Shown here: one piece after another, positions 7,498-15,132 of the stretch
Numbering within the stretch: position 1 is the stretch's first letter
How the letters are laid out: each line of letters opens with the position of its first letter
Assembly (NCBI RefSeq): GCF_036347135.1
Contig: NZ_CP108938.1
Coordinates: 7,688,001-7,752,000, forward strand
DNA: 64,000 bases
Direction of reading: 5' to 3'
From: Streptomyces sp. NBC_00775
GTDB taxonomy: Bacteria > Actinomycetota > Actinomycetes > Streptomycetales > Streptomycetaceae
The notes under the pieces: generated by a model
Databases searched by the model: none
What the model was told of the DNA's origin: nothing
What the model saw: only the letters and a program-made list of their open reading frames with translations
Made by a program: the position numbers and the translations under genes

Positions 7498-8112
7498 ATG
7501 ACCACATCCGCTCCCCGCAGCTCCCCCCTCGCCCTGACCGTCCTGGCCCTGCTGCACTACAAGCCGCTGCATCCGTACGGCATCCAGCGGCTGGTCAAGG
7601 ACTGGGGCAAGGAACAGGTCGTCAACGTCAGGCAGCGTGCGAGCCTCTACCGCACGATCGAGCGACTCAATGGCGAAGGGCTGATCACGGTCCGCGAGAC
7701 CGGGCGCGATCAGCAGTACCCCGAGCGGACCGTGTACGAAGTCACCGACATGGGGCGCGAGATCGCCCGCGCCTGGCTGGAGGAGATGCTCTCCGCGCCC
7801 AAGCAGGAGTTCCCGGAGTTCCCGGCCGCCCTCTCGAATCTGCTGCTGCTCACGCCCGAAGAGATGGGGGACGTACTGCAGCGGCGGGCCGACGCCCTCG
7901 CGGAGCAGCTCGACGGACTGGAAGCGGCCTTGGCCGCAGAGACGGAGCGGGGGCTGCCGCGCATCACCCGCCTGGAGACCGAGTACCTGCGGGCCGTGAC
8001 GGCCGCGGAGCTGGAGTGGGTGCGCGCGGTGGTCGAAGACCTGCGAGCCGGCAGGCTCTCGTGGTCGAAGGAGCAGCTGGACGCCGTCGCGGCGGGGCCG
8101 GTGCAACAGTGA
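7498..8112 (+). CDS. PadR-family transcriptional regulator
   Basis: 204 aa. The N-terminal winged helix starts LALTVLALLHYKPLHPYGIQRLVKDW, a PadR hallmark, with the wing at GLITVRETGRDQQYPERTVYEVTDMG. A C-terminal helical domain (EEMGDVLQRRADALAEQLDGLEAALAAETERG) provides the dimerisation coiled coil. ATG 7498 is about 100 bp from the divergent operon whose promoter carries the inverted repeat. It is expected to repress the monooxygenase operon and relieve repression on binding an aromatic ligand, by family precedent. Confidence 0.92.
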   Translation: MTTSAPRSSPLALTVLALLHYKPLHPYGIQRLVKDWGKEQVVNVRQRASLYRTIERLNGEGLITVRETGRDQQYPERTVYEVTDMGREIARAWLEEMLSAPKQEFPEFPAALSNLLLLTPEEMGDVLQRRADALAEQLDGLEAALAAETERGLPRITRLETEYLRAVTAAELEWVRAVVEDLRAGRLSWSKEQLDAVAAGPVQQ

Positions 8113-8218
8113 GCGCTCACTGCATCTGACCTGGAAAATGCAGGTATAGCGACGCCAGGCTCATTCTCGTAAGCAAGGATGGAAAGGTGTTGGTTCCGAG
8201 GAATTACAGGTACGCGCC

Positions 8219-8665
8219 ATGAGCGCGTTTCGCATCTATCTCAGGGTCGTCAGCCAGTCTCTGCAGCCGGAGGAAATCTCCAAGAGGCTGGGAGCGGAGC
8301 CCGACGAGTCGACCTCGATCGGAAGTCGCCGGCATCCGCAGGCGCCTCCGCGGTCGCATGCGACCTGGATTCGGCATGCCGGGCCGCCGGCGGGAGGCTG
8401 TGCGCGGCCGGAGGAGCTGGAGCCGGTGGTCGTCGGGTGGGGGAGGGATCTCGCTGGTGCCGTCGGGCGACTGGTCGGCTCGGGGGAGGCTGTCGCGTCT
8501 CTGGTGATTGTTCAGGAGATCAGGGACCTCGACGACCCGCAGCAGAAAGGCATCTTCCTTGGGGCCGACCTGATGTCCTGGATGGGTGCGGCCAGGGCGT
8601 CGCTCGATATCGATCAGTACGTCTATCACGAGTGCGGCGATGAATCGGACGGTGACGTTCCGTAG
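8219..8665 (+). CDS. DUF4279-like small protein
   Basis: 148 aa, start ATG 8219. The opening FRIYLRVVSQSLQPEEISKRLGAEPDE resembles DUF4279 proteins, which begin with a beta strand followed by a helix that orders an 'L-G' turn. The central HATWIRHA and later VIVQEIRDLDD segments also fit. There are no catalytic motifs and no signal or membrane segments. It is transcribed alone. Function unknown; such proteins often occur in contact-dependent or immunity-like contexts, but nothing here supports that. Confidence 0.65.
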   Translation: MSAFRIYLRVVSQSLQPEEISKRLGAEPDESTSIGSRRHPQAPPRSHATWIRHAGPPAGGCARPEELEPVVVGWGRDLAGAVGRLVGSGEAVASLVIVQEIRDLDDPQQKGIFLGADLMSWMGAARASLDIDQYVYHECGDESDGDVP

Positions 8666-8731
8666 AACTCTGTCCGGAGTGCGCCACCCCCTCCCGGACC
8701 TTCTCTTCAGGGGATGCACATGGGATTCCAA

Positions 8732-8751
8732 AATGTGATCGCCATCACATT
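8732..8751. promoter_or_regulatory. CRP-type palindrome upstream of the cluster regulator
   Basis: AATGTGATCGCCATCACATT is a perfect 8-bp inverted repeat with a 4-nt spacer. It contains TGTGA-N6-TCACA, the classical CRP/Vfr-type site. It lies about 155 bp before the GTG of the LuxR-type regulator. Streptomyces Crp is known to bind upstream of antibiotic regulators, so it may couple the cluster to germination or development; this is untested. Confidence 0.6.
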
Positions 8752-8904
8752 GCCCAGAGTGATTCGCACGCTACTCTCACACCCGCACCACGAGAGGTGC
8801 ACACTCCGCACTGCCTGCCTCGGGTGACACAACTGCCCCGGGTGACAAATGAGTTGATTCGTATCGAGTCCCACCAGGGCTCGCTGTCTCGACGGGGGAA
8901 CGTC

Positions 8905-9735
8905 GTGCGGCGTTGGGAATCACACCGTGACATAGCGGACTACGGTGACATGGCGGACCACGGTGACGCGGCGGACCGCAGCGATCAGTGGACTCGGCAG
9001 CTGGTCAAGACGTGTGATCCGGCCACGGCCTGCGAGGTGCTGTATCAGGCGCTCGCCGAACTGCCCCGTCACCAGGGCGGTGTGCAGCTGACCGGGCGGT
9101 TCGCCGTCGAGATGGTCAGCCGGCCGGCTTCGGAGCTGTCGCGGCTCGTACGGAACGAGATCCTCAGGCGCGGGCATGGACTGCGGCTGCTGCTCGGTCA
9201 GGCCGCCGCCTCGGAGCCGGTCGCCCGTACCGTCATGGGGCATGTCGCGGCTGAGGGGGCCCATGTCCGCGTCTCCTCCGCGCCGTTGCCCAACCTGGCC
9301 TTCGTGGGGATCGAGATCGCCGTCGTGTACGCGTTCACGCGGGACGGGCAGCCGCAGGGGCTGGTGGTCCGCGGTGATGCCATGAGTGCTCTGCACCAGT
9401 ACCAGCAGGTGTTGTGGGACCACGGCACGGAGCCGGTCCCGCACTGCCACACCACCCGGTCCGTGGTGCTCGACCCGGCTCAGGCGCAGGTCCTGCGACT
9501 GCTCGGCTCCGGCATGAAGGACGACACCGCAGCGCGGCAGATGAACGTGTCCGTCCGCACCTACCGGCGGCATGTCGCCGCGATCCTGAAGTCCCTGCAT
9601 GTCAACACCCGCTTCGAGGCGGGGCTCAAAGCGGCCGAACTCGGGCTGTTGAGCAAGAGGCGAACTTCCGCTCAGGAAACGGGACTTGGTGGTGGCAGGT
9701 TGATGCCGAGTTTTCTGTCCGGGAACGCTTGCTGA
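8905..9735 (+). CDS. LuxR-type (GerE HTH) transcriptional regulator, likely cluster activator
   Basis: 276 aa from GTG 8905, preceded by GGGGGAA. An upstream in-frame ATG at 8797 lacks a ribosome site. The C terminus is a LuxR DNA-binding domain (LDPAQAQVLRLLGSGMKDDTAARQMNVSVRTYRRHVAAILKSLHVNTRFEAG). The middle resembles TrmB/sugar-regulator-like ligand domains (RGHGLRLLLGQAAASEPVARTVMGHVAAEGAHVRVS). This layout is common in actinobacterial regulators next to peptide clusters. It lies upstream of, and codirectional with, the whole plus-strand biosynthetic operon, so it probably activates it. Confidence 0.85.
   Translation: MRRWESHRDIADYGDMADHGDAADRSDQWTRQLVKTCDPATACEVLYQALAELPRHQGGVQLTGRFAVEMVSRPASELSRLVRNEILRRGHGLRLLLGQAAASEPVARTVMGHVAAEGAHVRVSSAPLPNLAFVGIEIAVVYAFTRDGQPQGLVVRGDAMSALHQYQQVLWDHGTEPVPHCHTTRSVVLDPAQAQVLRLLGSGMKDDTAARQMNVSVRTYRRHVAAILKSLHVNTRFEAGLKAAELGLLSKRRTSAQETGLGGGRLMPSFLSGNAC
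8926..8979 (+). repeat. 18-bp in-frame tandem repeat in the regulator N terminus
   Basis: Three copies of GGTGACATGGCGGACCAC-like 18-mers encode DIADYG-DMADHG-DAADRS. The period is a multiple of three, so the frame is kept. It lies just after the chosen GTG, in a region likely to be disordered. Confidence 0.85.
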
Positions 9736-9895
9736 GTCCCGGAGGGGCTCCTAAGTTGATCTCCGGATCACCGAGCAGCGCGTAGCCGACACGTCGTACA
9801 TCTGCGGTGACATCACTAACCCATCCCCACAAGGGTCTTCGCGCTACCTCGCCATGCGTGCGCAGGCACGTCGGATGGCAGAAACGGATGACGGG

Positions 9896-10213
9896 ATGTC
9901 AACTACTTCGGTCACCCTCGACGCCGTCGAGGACGCCGTGCTGTCCACGACGGCCGAGATCCTGAAGCTGCCGGAGGTCCGTCTCGACGACAACCTGCTC
10001 GAACTCGGCGTCGACTCACTGGTCGCCACCCGCATCGTCGCCGCCCTGCGCACCCGGTTCGGCGTGGACATCCCGCTGCTCAACGTCTTCGAGACCCCTG
10101 TGCTGAGTGAGTTCGCCGAATCCGTCCTCGACCTCATCGACGACGCCAACGACGCATACGACGCGTACGACGGGCACGACGAGCACGGCGAGCACGACGC
10201 GGCCCGGGTCTGA
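9896..10213 (+). CDS. Free acyl carrier protein (phosphopantetheine carrier)
   Basis: 105 aa from ATG 9896; in-frame ATGs at 9854 and 9875 are possible and none has a strong ribosome site. The carrier motif LLELGVDSLVATRIVAALRTRFGVDIPLLNVFETPVLSEF holds the phosphopantetheine serine at about residue 41. The C terminus is an acidic repeat tail (DDANDAYDAYDGHDEHGEHD). As the first enzyme-type gene of the operon, next to the mutase and CCR, it likely carries the alkylsuccinyl chain and presents it to the amidotransferase, N-oxygenase or condensation domain. Which step uses it is inferred. Confidence 0.85.
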   Translation: MSTTSVTLDAVEDAVLSTTAEILKLPEVRLDDNLLELGVDSLVATRIVAALRTRFGVDIPLLNVFETPVLSEFAESVLDLIDDANDAYDAYDGHDEHGEHDAARV

Positions 10214-10218
10214 CCTCC

Positions 10219-11682
10219 ATGGGCATACCTGGCGAGTTTCCCTACGACGCCGGTCTCCACCCCGGGGGTTACAGCACGCGGCTGTGGACCATGCGGCAGC
10301 TGGCGGGGCTGCGGAGCGCCGAGTCCACCAACGAGCGCTTCGCGTACCTGCTCGGCATGGGTGAGACGGGTCTCTCGCTGGCCTTCGACCTGCCGACCCA
10401 ACTGGGGCTCGATCCCGACGACCCGGCCGCCGACGGGGAAGTGGGACGTACGGGTGTGTCCATCGCCACGGTCGACGACCTGGGGACCGTCTTCGCGGGG
10501 ATCCCCCTCGACCAGGTGTCGGTGTCCTTCACCATCAACGCCACGGCACCCATGCTGCTGGCGATGTGGATCGTCGTCGCGGAGGAGTCCGGGGTCGATC
10601 CCGCCGCCCTGCGCGGCACCCTGCAGAACGAGATGCTCAAGGAGTTCCTCGCCCGCAAGGCCTTCATCTACGACCTGGACACCAGCGTCCGGTACGCCCT
10701 TGATGTCGTCGAGTACTGCATGAGCTCCCTGCCGGGCGTCAACCCCATCTCCATCTCCGGCGGCCACGCCCGGGAGGCCGGGGCGGACGCCGCTCTGGAG
10801 GTGGCGTGCGCGCTCGCGAGCGTCGACGCCTATCTGGGCGGGATGGTCGACCGCGGTCACACCCCGGAGGCGGTCGCGTCCAGGTTCAGCTTCATCTTCG
10901 GGACCGACATGGAGCTGCTCAAGGAGGCCGCCAAGCTGCGGGTCGCCCGCCGCCGGTACGCCGAGCGCATGCGGGACCGCTGGGGAGTCGCGGAACCCCG
11001 TGCCATGAAGCTGCGCGCCCAGGTCAACACCTTCGGGTCGGCGCTCGCCTACCAGGAGCCGCTCAACAACATCGTCCGCGCGACGGTGCAGGCGATCGCC
11101 GCCGTGCTCGGCGGCACCCAGTCCCTGCACGTGTGCAGTTTCGACGAAGCGGTGCAGACACCGGGGCCACTGGGCGCCCGGATCGCGCTGCGCACCCAGC
11201 AGATCCTCGCCCACGAGACGGATCTCGCCCGCTACGCGGACCCGCTCGGCGGCTCCCACGTCGTCGAGGGGCTGGTCGACGAGGTGGGCAAGGAGGTCGA
11301 CGGCTGGCTGCAGCGGATCGAGGACCGTGGCGGCATCGCGGCGTGCATCCGCAGCGGCTGGCTGGAGGGAGAGATCGAGGAACTCGCCTTCCAGGATCCG
11401 GGGCCGACCGTGGGCGTCCTCGATCCCGCCCCGTCCGCGTCCGTGTCCGCCTCCGAACGGCAGCTCCTGCTCGCCGAGTCGCACACCACCACCGGGGGCC
11501 GGCGAGACGTCGTCCGCGCCAGCTGCCCGGCGGAGCTCGACCGGCTGCGCGCGGACGCCCTGTCCGGAAGCAATGTACTGCCCGCCCTCATCGAGGCCGT
11601 CCGTGCGCGCGCCACCATCGGACAGCTCTGCGCGGCCATGCGTCCGACCGACGACGACCAGCAGGCCGCACTCACGTCCTGA
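10219..11682 (+). CDS. Methylmalonyl-CoA mutase-family catalytic domain protein lacking a B12-binding domain
   Basis: 487 aa covering only the substrate-binding barrel (full methylmalonyl-CoA mutase is about 730 aa). The family's PGEFPY, WTMRQLAG, GLSLAFDLPTQLGLD, LRGTLQNEMLKEFLARK and NNIVRATVQAIAAVLGGTQSLH are conserved. Residues equivalent to P. shermanii Tyr89 (Y18), Gln197 (Q136), Arg207 (R146) and His244 (H183) are present, but the Tyr243 position is Gly (SISGGHAREAG instead of SGYH). Arg207 suggests a carboxylated substrate, as in methylmalonyl- or ethylmalonyl-CoA mutases, not isobutyryl-CoA mutase. No DxHxxG cobalamin protein is encoded nearby. With the CCR it probably turns alkylmalonyl- into alkylsuccinyl-thioester. 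Confidence 0.85.
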   Translation: MGIPGEFPYDAGLHPGGYSTRLWTMRQLAGLRSAESTNERFAYLLGMGETGLSLAFDLPTQLGLDPDDPAADGEVGRTGVSIATVDDLGTVFAGIPLDQVSVSFTINATAPMLLAMWIVVAEESGVDPAALRGTLQNEMLKEFLARKAFIYDLDTSVRYALDVVEYCMSSLPGVNPISISGGHAREAGADAALEVACALASVDAYLGGMVDRGHTPEAVASRFSFIFGTDMELLKEAAKLRVARRRYAERMRDRWGVAEPRAMKLRAQVNTFGSALAYQEPLNNIVRATVQAIAAVLGGTQSLHVCSFDEAVQTPGPLGARIALRTQQILAHETDLARYADPLGGSHVVEGLVDEVGKEVDGWLQRIEDRGGIAACIRSGWLEGEIEELAFQDPGPTVGVLDPAPSASVSASERQLLLAESHTTTGGRRDVVRASCPAELDRLRADALSGSNVLPALIEAVRARATIGQLCAAMRPTDDDQQAALTS

Positions 11683-11694
11683 CCGACCACAACA

Positions 11695-11905
11695 CGATCC
11701 TCCTGACCGGCCACACCCCGATCGCCCTGACCGACGTGCAACCCCGATCGTCCTGACCGACGTGCAACCCCGATCGTCCTGACCGACGTGCAACCCCGAT
11801 CGTCCTGACCGACGTGCAACCCCGATCGTCCCGACCGACGCACACCCCGATCCTCCCGACCGACGCACCACGATCCTCCTCACTGGCGCACCACGATCCC
11901 GAACC
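11695..11905. repeat. 26-bp minisatellite between mutase and CCR genes
   Basis: Nine units begin CGATC at 11695, 11719, 11745, 11771, 11797, 11823, 11848, 11871 and 11894. Three consecutive units (11745-11822) are identical and the flanking ones have decayed. The unit core CCTGACCGACGTGCAACCC recalls the mutase 3' end, where the stop sits in TCCTGACCGACC (11678-11689). It fills the 234-bp gap before the CCR start. No spacers and no flanking cas genes, so not CRISPR. Confidence 0.92.
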
Positions 11906-11916
11906 GGAGTATCAAG

Positions 11917-13305
11917 ATGGCGAGTCTCATCGAGGCGGTTCAGCAAGGCGCCGATCCCGCCGAGCTGATGGCCTGCGAGGTTCCGGAGTCCTACCGCGCG
12001 GTGTTTCTGCGCCGTGCGGACGAGCAGTTGTTCCACGGCTCCGAGTCGTCCGGTGACAAGGACGTACGCCGCACACTGCACGTCGGTGAGGTGCCCATGC
12101 CGGAACTGGCGCCGGACGAGGCGCTGGTGGCGGTGATGTCCTCCGCCGTGAACTACAACACCGTCTGGTCGGCCCTGTACGAACCGGTGTCCACCTTCCG
12201 CTTCCTTAGGCAGTTCGGCCGCCAGGACCGCTGGACCGCGCGGCACGACCTCGACTACCAGGTCGTCGGCTCCGACGCGGCCGGTGTGGTCGTCCGGGTC
12301 GGCAGCGCGGTGCGGCACTGGTCGCCCGGTGACCGCGTGGTGGTCAACCCGCCCTACATCGACGAGCAGGACCCGGTCTCCCAGCGCGACGGCATGATGA
12401 CCAACGGCATGCTGGCCTGGGGCTTCGAGACCAACTTCGGTGCCTTCGGCGACTTCGCCGTGGTGCGCGCCAGCCAGCTGGTGCCCAAGCCTCCGCACCT
12501 GTCCTGGGAGGAGGCCGCCTGCAACACCCTGTGCCTCGGGACCTCGTACCGCATGCTGATCGGCGACAATGGCGCCCGGATCAAGGCCGGGGACATCGTG
12601 CTGATCTGGGGCGCGGCGGGCGGCCTGGGCTCGTACGCCGTGCAGCTCGTGCGGCAGGCCGGCGGTATCGCCGTCGGGGTCGTCGGCTCCACCGCGAAGG
12701 CCGACCTGATGGACCGCCTGGGCTGTCATCTCGTCGTCGACCGCAACAGCGTGGGCCTCGGCGACACCGGCGAGGGAGATCCGGGATCCGCCTGGAAGGC
12801 CCTGGGCTCGGTCATCCGGAAGGAACTCGGCGAGGACCCCCATGTCGCCTTCGAACACGTCGGCAAGGCCACCTTCGAGACCTCGGTGAACGTGGTGCGG
12901 CGCGGCGGCACGGTGGTGACCTGCGGATCCAGCAGCGGCTACCAGCACGCGTACGACAACCGCTACCTCTGGATGAAGCTCAAGCGGATCATCGGCAGCC
13001 ACGGGGCCAACGCCGACGAGGCATGCGAGGCCAACCGACTGATGCGCCTGGGCATGGTGGTGCCCGCCCTGTCGCGCGTCTACCCGCTGCACGAGGCGCC
13101 CGAGGCCACGCGCTCGGTCCAGCTCAACGCACACGAGGGGAAGGTCGGCCTGCTCAACCTGGCCACCGCCGAGGGGCAGGGCGTGACGGACCAGGCGTTG
13201 CGGCAGCAGGTCGGCGAGGAGCGGCTGCGGCTGTTCCGCGATCACGCCTCGGGGAGCTCCGCGGCGAGCGCCGCGGGGAGCGCCGGGGCGGTGACGGGCC
13301 GGTGA
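11917..13305 (+). CDS. Crotonyl-CoA carboxylase/reductase (CCR) with enlarged-pocket residues
   Basis: 462-aa medium-chain-dehydrogenase-fold enzyme that reductively carboxylates 2-enoyl-CoA to alkylmalonyl-CoA with NADPH and CO2. Residues N81, F170 and E171, plus His362 in IIGSHGAN, match the CO2-binding set of characterised CCRs. The NADPH motif is WGAAGGLGSYAVQL. The pocket positions usually Ile (RIWGYET) and Phe (GSHFAN) are Ala167 and Gly363. These are the replacements described for octenoyl-specific CCRs such as CinF. It should therefore make butyl- to hexylmalonyl-CoA rather than ethylmalonyl-CoA. ATG 11917 has CCGGAG upstream. Its stop overlaps the next GTG. Confidence 0.92.
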   Translation: MASLIEAVQQGADPAELMACEVPESYRAVFLRRADEQLFHGSESSGDKDVRRTLHVGEVPMPELAPDEALVAVMSSAVNYNTVWSALYEPVSTFRFLRQFGRQDRWTARHDLDYQVVGSDAAGVVVRVGSAVRHWSPGDRVVVNPPYIDEQDPVSQRDGMMTNGMLAWGFETNFGAFGDFAVVRASQLVPKPPHLSWEEAACNTLCLGTSYRMLIGDNGARIKAGDIVLIWGAAGGLGSYAVQLVRQAGGIAVGVVGSTAKADLMDRLGCHLVVDRNSVGLGDTGEGDPGSAWKALGSVIRKELGEDPHVAFEHVGKATFETSVNVVRRGGTVVTCGSSSGYQHAYDNRYLWMKLKRIIGSHGANADEACEANRLMRLGMVVPALSRVYPLHEAPEATRSVQLNAHEGKVGLLNLATAEGQGVTDQALRQQVGEERLRLFRDHASGSSAASAAGSAGAVTGR

Positions 13306-13333
13306 CGATCCCGGAGCCGGTGACGATCCCCGA
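13298..13333. repeat. 18-bp duplication across the CCR stop and adenylation start
   Basis: GCCGGTGACGATCCC occurs at 13298 and 13316, period 18. Each copy contains GTGA. The CCR stop (TGA 13303-13305) and the A-domain GTG start (13302) are thus both duplicated, giving a second in-frame GTG at 13320 and the peptide [13 protein letters not shown]. Confidence 0.88.
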
Positions 13334-14891
13334 GGCGTTCCGGCGGCAGGTGGCGCACCGCCCCGACGCCGTCGCCGTCGCTACAGCGGCCGAGCGGCTC
13401 AGCTACGCCGAACTCGACCGCCGTTCCGACGACTTGGCCCGTGACCTGGTCGCGGCCGGGGTCCGCGCGGGCGATCGCGTCCTGGTGTGCCTGGAGCGGT
13501 CGGCCGGCCTCGTGGTGGGTCTGCTCGCGGTGCTGAAGGCCCGTGCGGCGTACCTGCCGGTGGACCTCGGCGAGGCTCCGGCACGGCTGGCCGGGATCCT
13601 CGCCGACGCCGAGGTCAGGCTCGCCCTGTGCGACACGGCCGGCGCCGCGCTGCTGGAGAACCAGGACGTGCCCGTACTGCGTGAAGGCGGCGGGGCGGCG
13701 CGTCCGGAGCCGTCGGACGAGGGCGGGGCCGCACCCGGACCCCCCATCACCCCCGAACTCCCGGCCACCCCCGAGGACTTGGCCTGCATCATGTACACCT
13801 CGGGATCCACCGGCCGACCCAAGGGCGTCATGGTCCCGCACCGGGCCGTACTGAATCTGGTGACCGAGCCCAACTACGTCACGCTGACTCCCGAGGACCG
13901 CGTGCTGCACCTCGCGCCGGTCGCCTTCGACGCGGCGACCTTCGAGATCTGGGGTGCCCTGCTCAACGGGGCCCGGCTGGAGCCGGCGCCCGCCTCTCCG
14001 GTCGGGCCGCAGGAGTTGGGCGCGCTGCTGCGCGAGCGGCGGATCAGTGTGCTGTGGCTGACCGCCGCGCTGTTCCACCGCCAGATCGACTTCTCCCCGG
14101 AGTCGTTGAGCGGGGCGCGCGTGGTGCTGGCCGGCGGTGACGTGCTGTCCGTGGAACATGTGCGCAAACTCCGGGCGGCCGCCCCGGACTTGGAGATCGT
14201 CAACGGCTACGGACCCACCGAGGCCACCACCTTCTCGGTGTGCCACCGGATCGCCCCGGAGGAGGAGTTCGCGCACTCGGTGCCGATCGGCGTACCCATT
14301 CAGGGGGCCTCGGCAGAGCTGCGCGACGAGTCCGGCACGGCGGTCGACGAAGGTGTGGAGGGCGCGGAGGGCGCGGAGGGCGCGGAGGGCGCGGAGGGCG
14401 CTGAGGGTGAACTGTGGATCGCCGGGGCCGGTGTCGCGCACGGCTACTGGCGGCGGCCCGACCTGACGGCGGAGCGTTTCGTCGCCGATGCCGCCGGCCG
14501 GACCTGGTACCGCACCGGCGACCTGGCGCGCCGGCGGGACGACGGCGTGCTGGAGTTCCTGGGCCGTATCGACGGGCAGTTCAAACTGCGCGGGCACCGG
14601 GTGGAACCCGGCGAGATCGAGAATCTGCTGGCCGCGCACCCGCAGGTGCGCCAGGCCGCCGTCGGGGTCCGCGACAACCTGGTCGGCGACCCCAAGCTGG
14701 TGGCCTGGGTGACCACCACCGGCCCCCTCGACCGCAAGGCGCTGCGTGCCTACGTACGCGAGCGGCTGCCCGAGTACATGGTCCCGACCGTGTTCGCGAC
14801 CGTCGACGCGCTGCCCGTCACGGCGAACGGCAAGGTCGACCGGCCCGCGCTACCGACTCCCGACTGGCGACGCAAGGAGAACTATGTCTGA
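13302..14891 (+). CDS. Stand-alone NRPS adenylation domain, predicted valine-specific
   Basis: 529 aa, all adenylation core motifs present: A3 [13 protein letters not shown] (about residue 165), A4 [14 protein letters not shown]5 [11 protein letters not shown]7 [10 protein letters not shown]8 [21 protein letters not shown]10 [10 protein letters not shown] with the catalytic Lys at about 511. Aligning by eye to GrsA, the ten specificity residues read D-A-F-W-L-G-G-T-F-K, essentially the valine code. It has no carrier of its own; the next gene encodes a free PCP. GTG 13302 overlaps the CCR stop (GTGA). It probably charges the free PCP or the C-A*-PCP-TE protein in trans. Confidence 0.9.
   Translation: MTIPEPVTIPEAFRRQVAHRPDAVAVATAAERLSYAELDRRSDDLARDLVAAGVRAGDRVLVCLERSAGLVVGLLAVLKARAAYLPVDLGEAPARLAGILADAEVRLALCDTAGAALLENQDVPVLREGGGAARPEPSDEGGAAPGPPITPELPATPEDLACIMYTSGSTGRPKGVMVPHRAVLNLVTEPNYVTLTPEDRVLHLAPVAFDAATFEIWGALLNGARLEPAPASPVGPQELGALLRERRISVLWLTAALFHRQIDFSPESLSGARVVLAGGDVLSVEHVRKLRAAAPDLEIVNGYGPTEATTFSVCHRIAPEEEFAHSVPIGVPIQGASAELRDESGTAVDEGVEGAEGAEGAEGAEGAEGELWIAGAGVAHGYWRRPDLTAERFVADAAGRTWYRTGDLARRRDDGVLEFLGRIDGQFKLRGHRVEPGEIENLLAAHPQVRQAAVGVRDNLVGDPKLVAWVTTTGPLDRKALRAYVRERLPEYMVPTVFATVDALPVTANGKVDRPALPTPDWRRKENYV
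14355..14408 (+). repeat. 9-bp in-frame tandem repeat inside the adenylation gene
   Basis: Six copies of GCGGAGGGC (first and last slightly changed) encode [18 protein letters not shown]. It sits in the loop before the A6 motif ([15 protein letters not shown]), where length variation is tolerated. Confidence 0.9.
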
Positions 14892-15132
14892 GCTGAGAGC
14901 GGGGCTGGCGCGGACCGTCGGCGAGACCTGGCACGAGGTGCTCGGTATCGACGGGATCGGCCCCGACGACGACTTCTTCGACCTCGGCGGGGATTCGATG
15001 GTGGCGGCCCGGCTGAGCGCGCTGCTGGAGGAACGGCTCGGGATCGAGGTTCCGCTGCTGACCGTGTTCGACAACCCGACGGTCGCACAACTCACTGCGG
15101 AACTGGAGAGCGCACATGCCGACCGAAACTGA
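14884..15132 (+). CDS. Free peptidyl carrier protein
   Basis: 82-aa carrier domain, start ATG 14884, overlapping the adenylation gene by 8 bp. The DDDFFDLGGDSMVAARLSALLEERLGIEVPLLTVF motif places the phosphopantetheine Ser at residue 38. Its overlap with the Val adenylation gene suggests that it is that enzyme's partner. Alternatively it is the Pro carrier, because the Pro adenylation protein has no carrier either and the second PCP is fused to the thioesterase. The ambiguity decides the residue order of the product. Confidence 0.9.
   Translation: MSELRAGLARTVGETWHEVLGIDGIGPDDDFFDLGGDSMVAARLSALLEERLGIEVPLLTVFDNPTVAQLTAELESAHADRN

Noticed and set aside
11695..11905. Possible CRISPR array.
   Set aside because: The 26-bp units are directly adjacent with no unique spacers, and there are no cas genes. 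It is a minisatellite.
9844..13245. A 1133-codon open frame on the minus strand opposite the carrier, mutase and CCR genes.
   Set aside because: It is an antisense frame kept open by GC-rich third positions. The product is His/Asp/Arg/Gly-rich with no domain, while the plus strand encodes three clear enzyme families.
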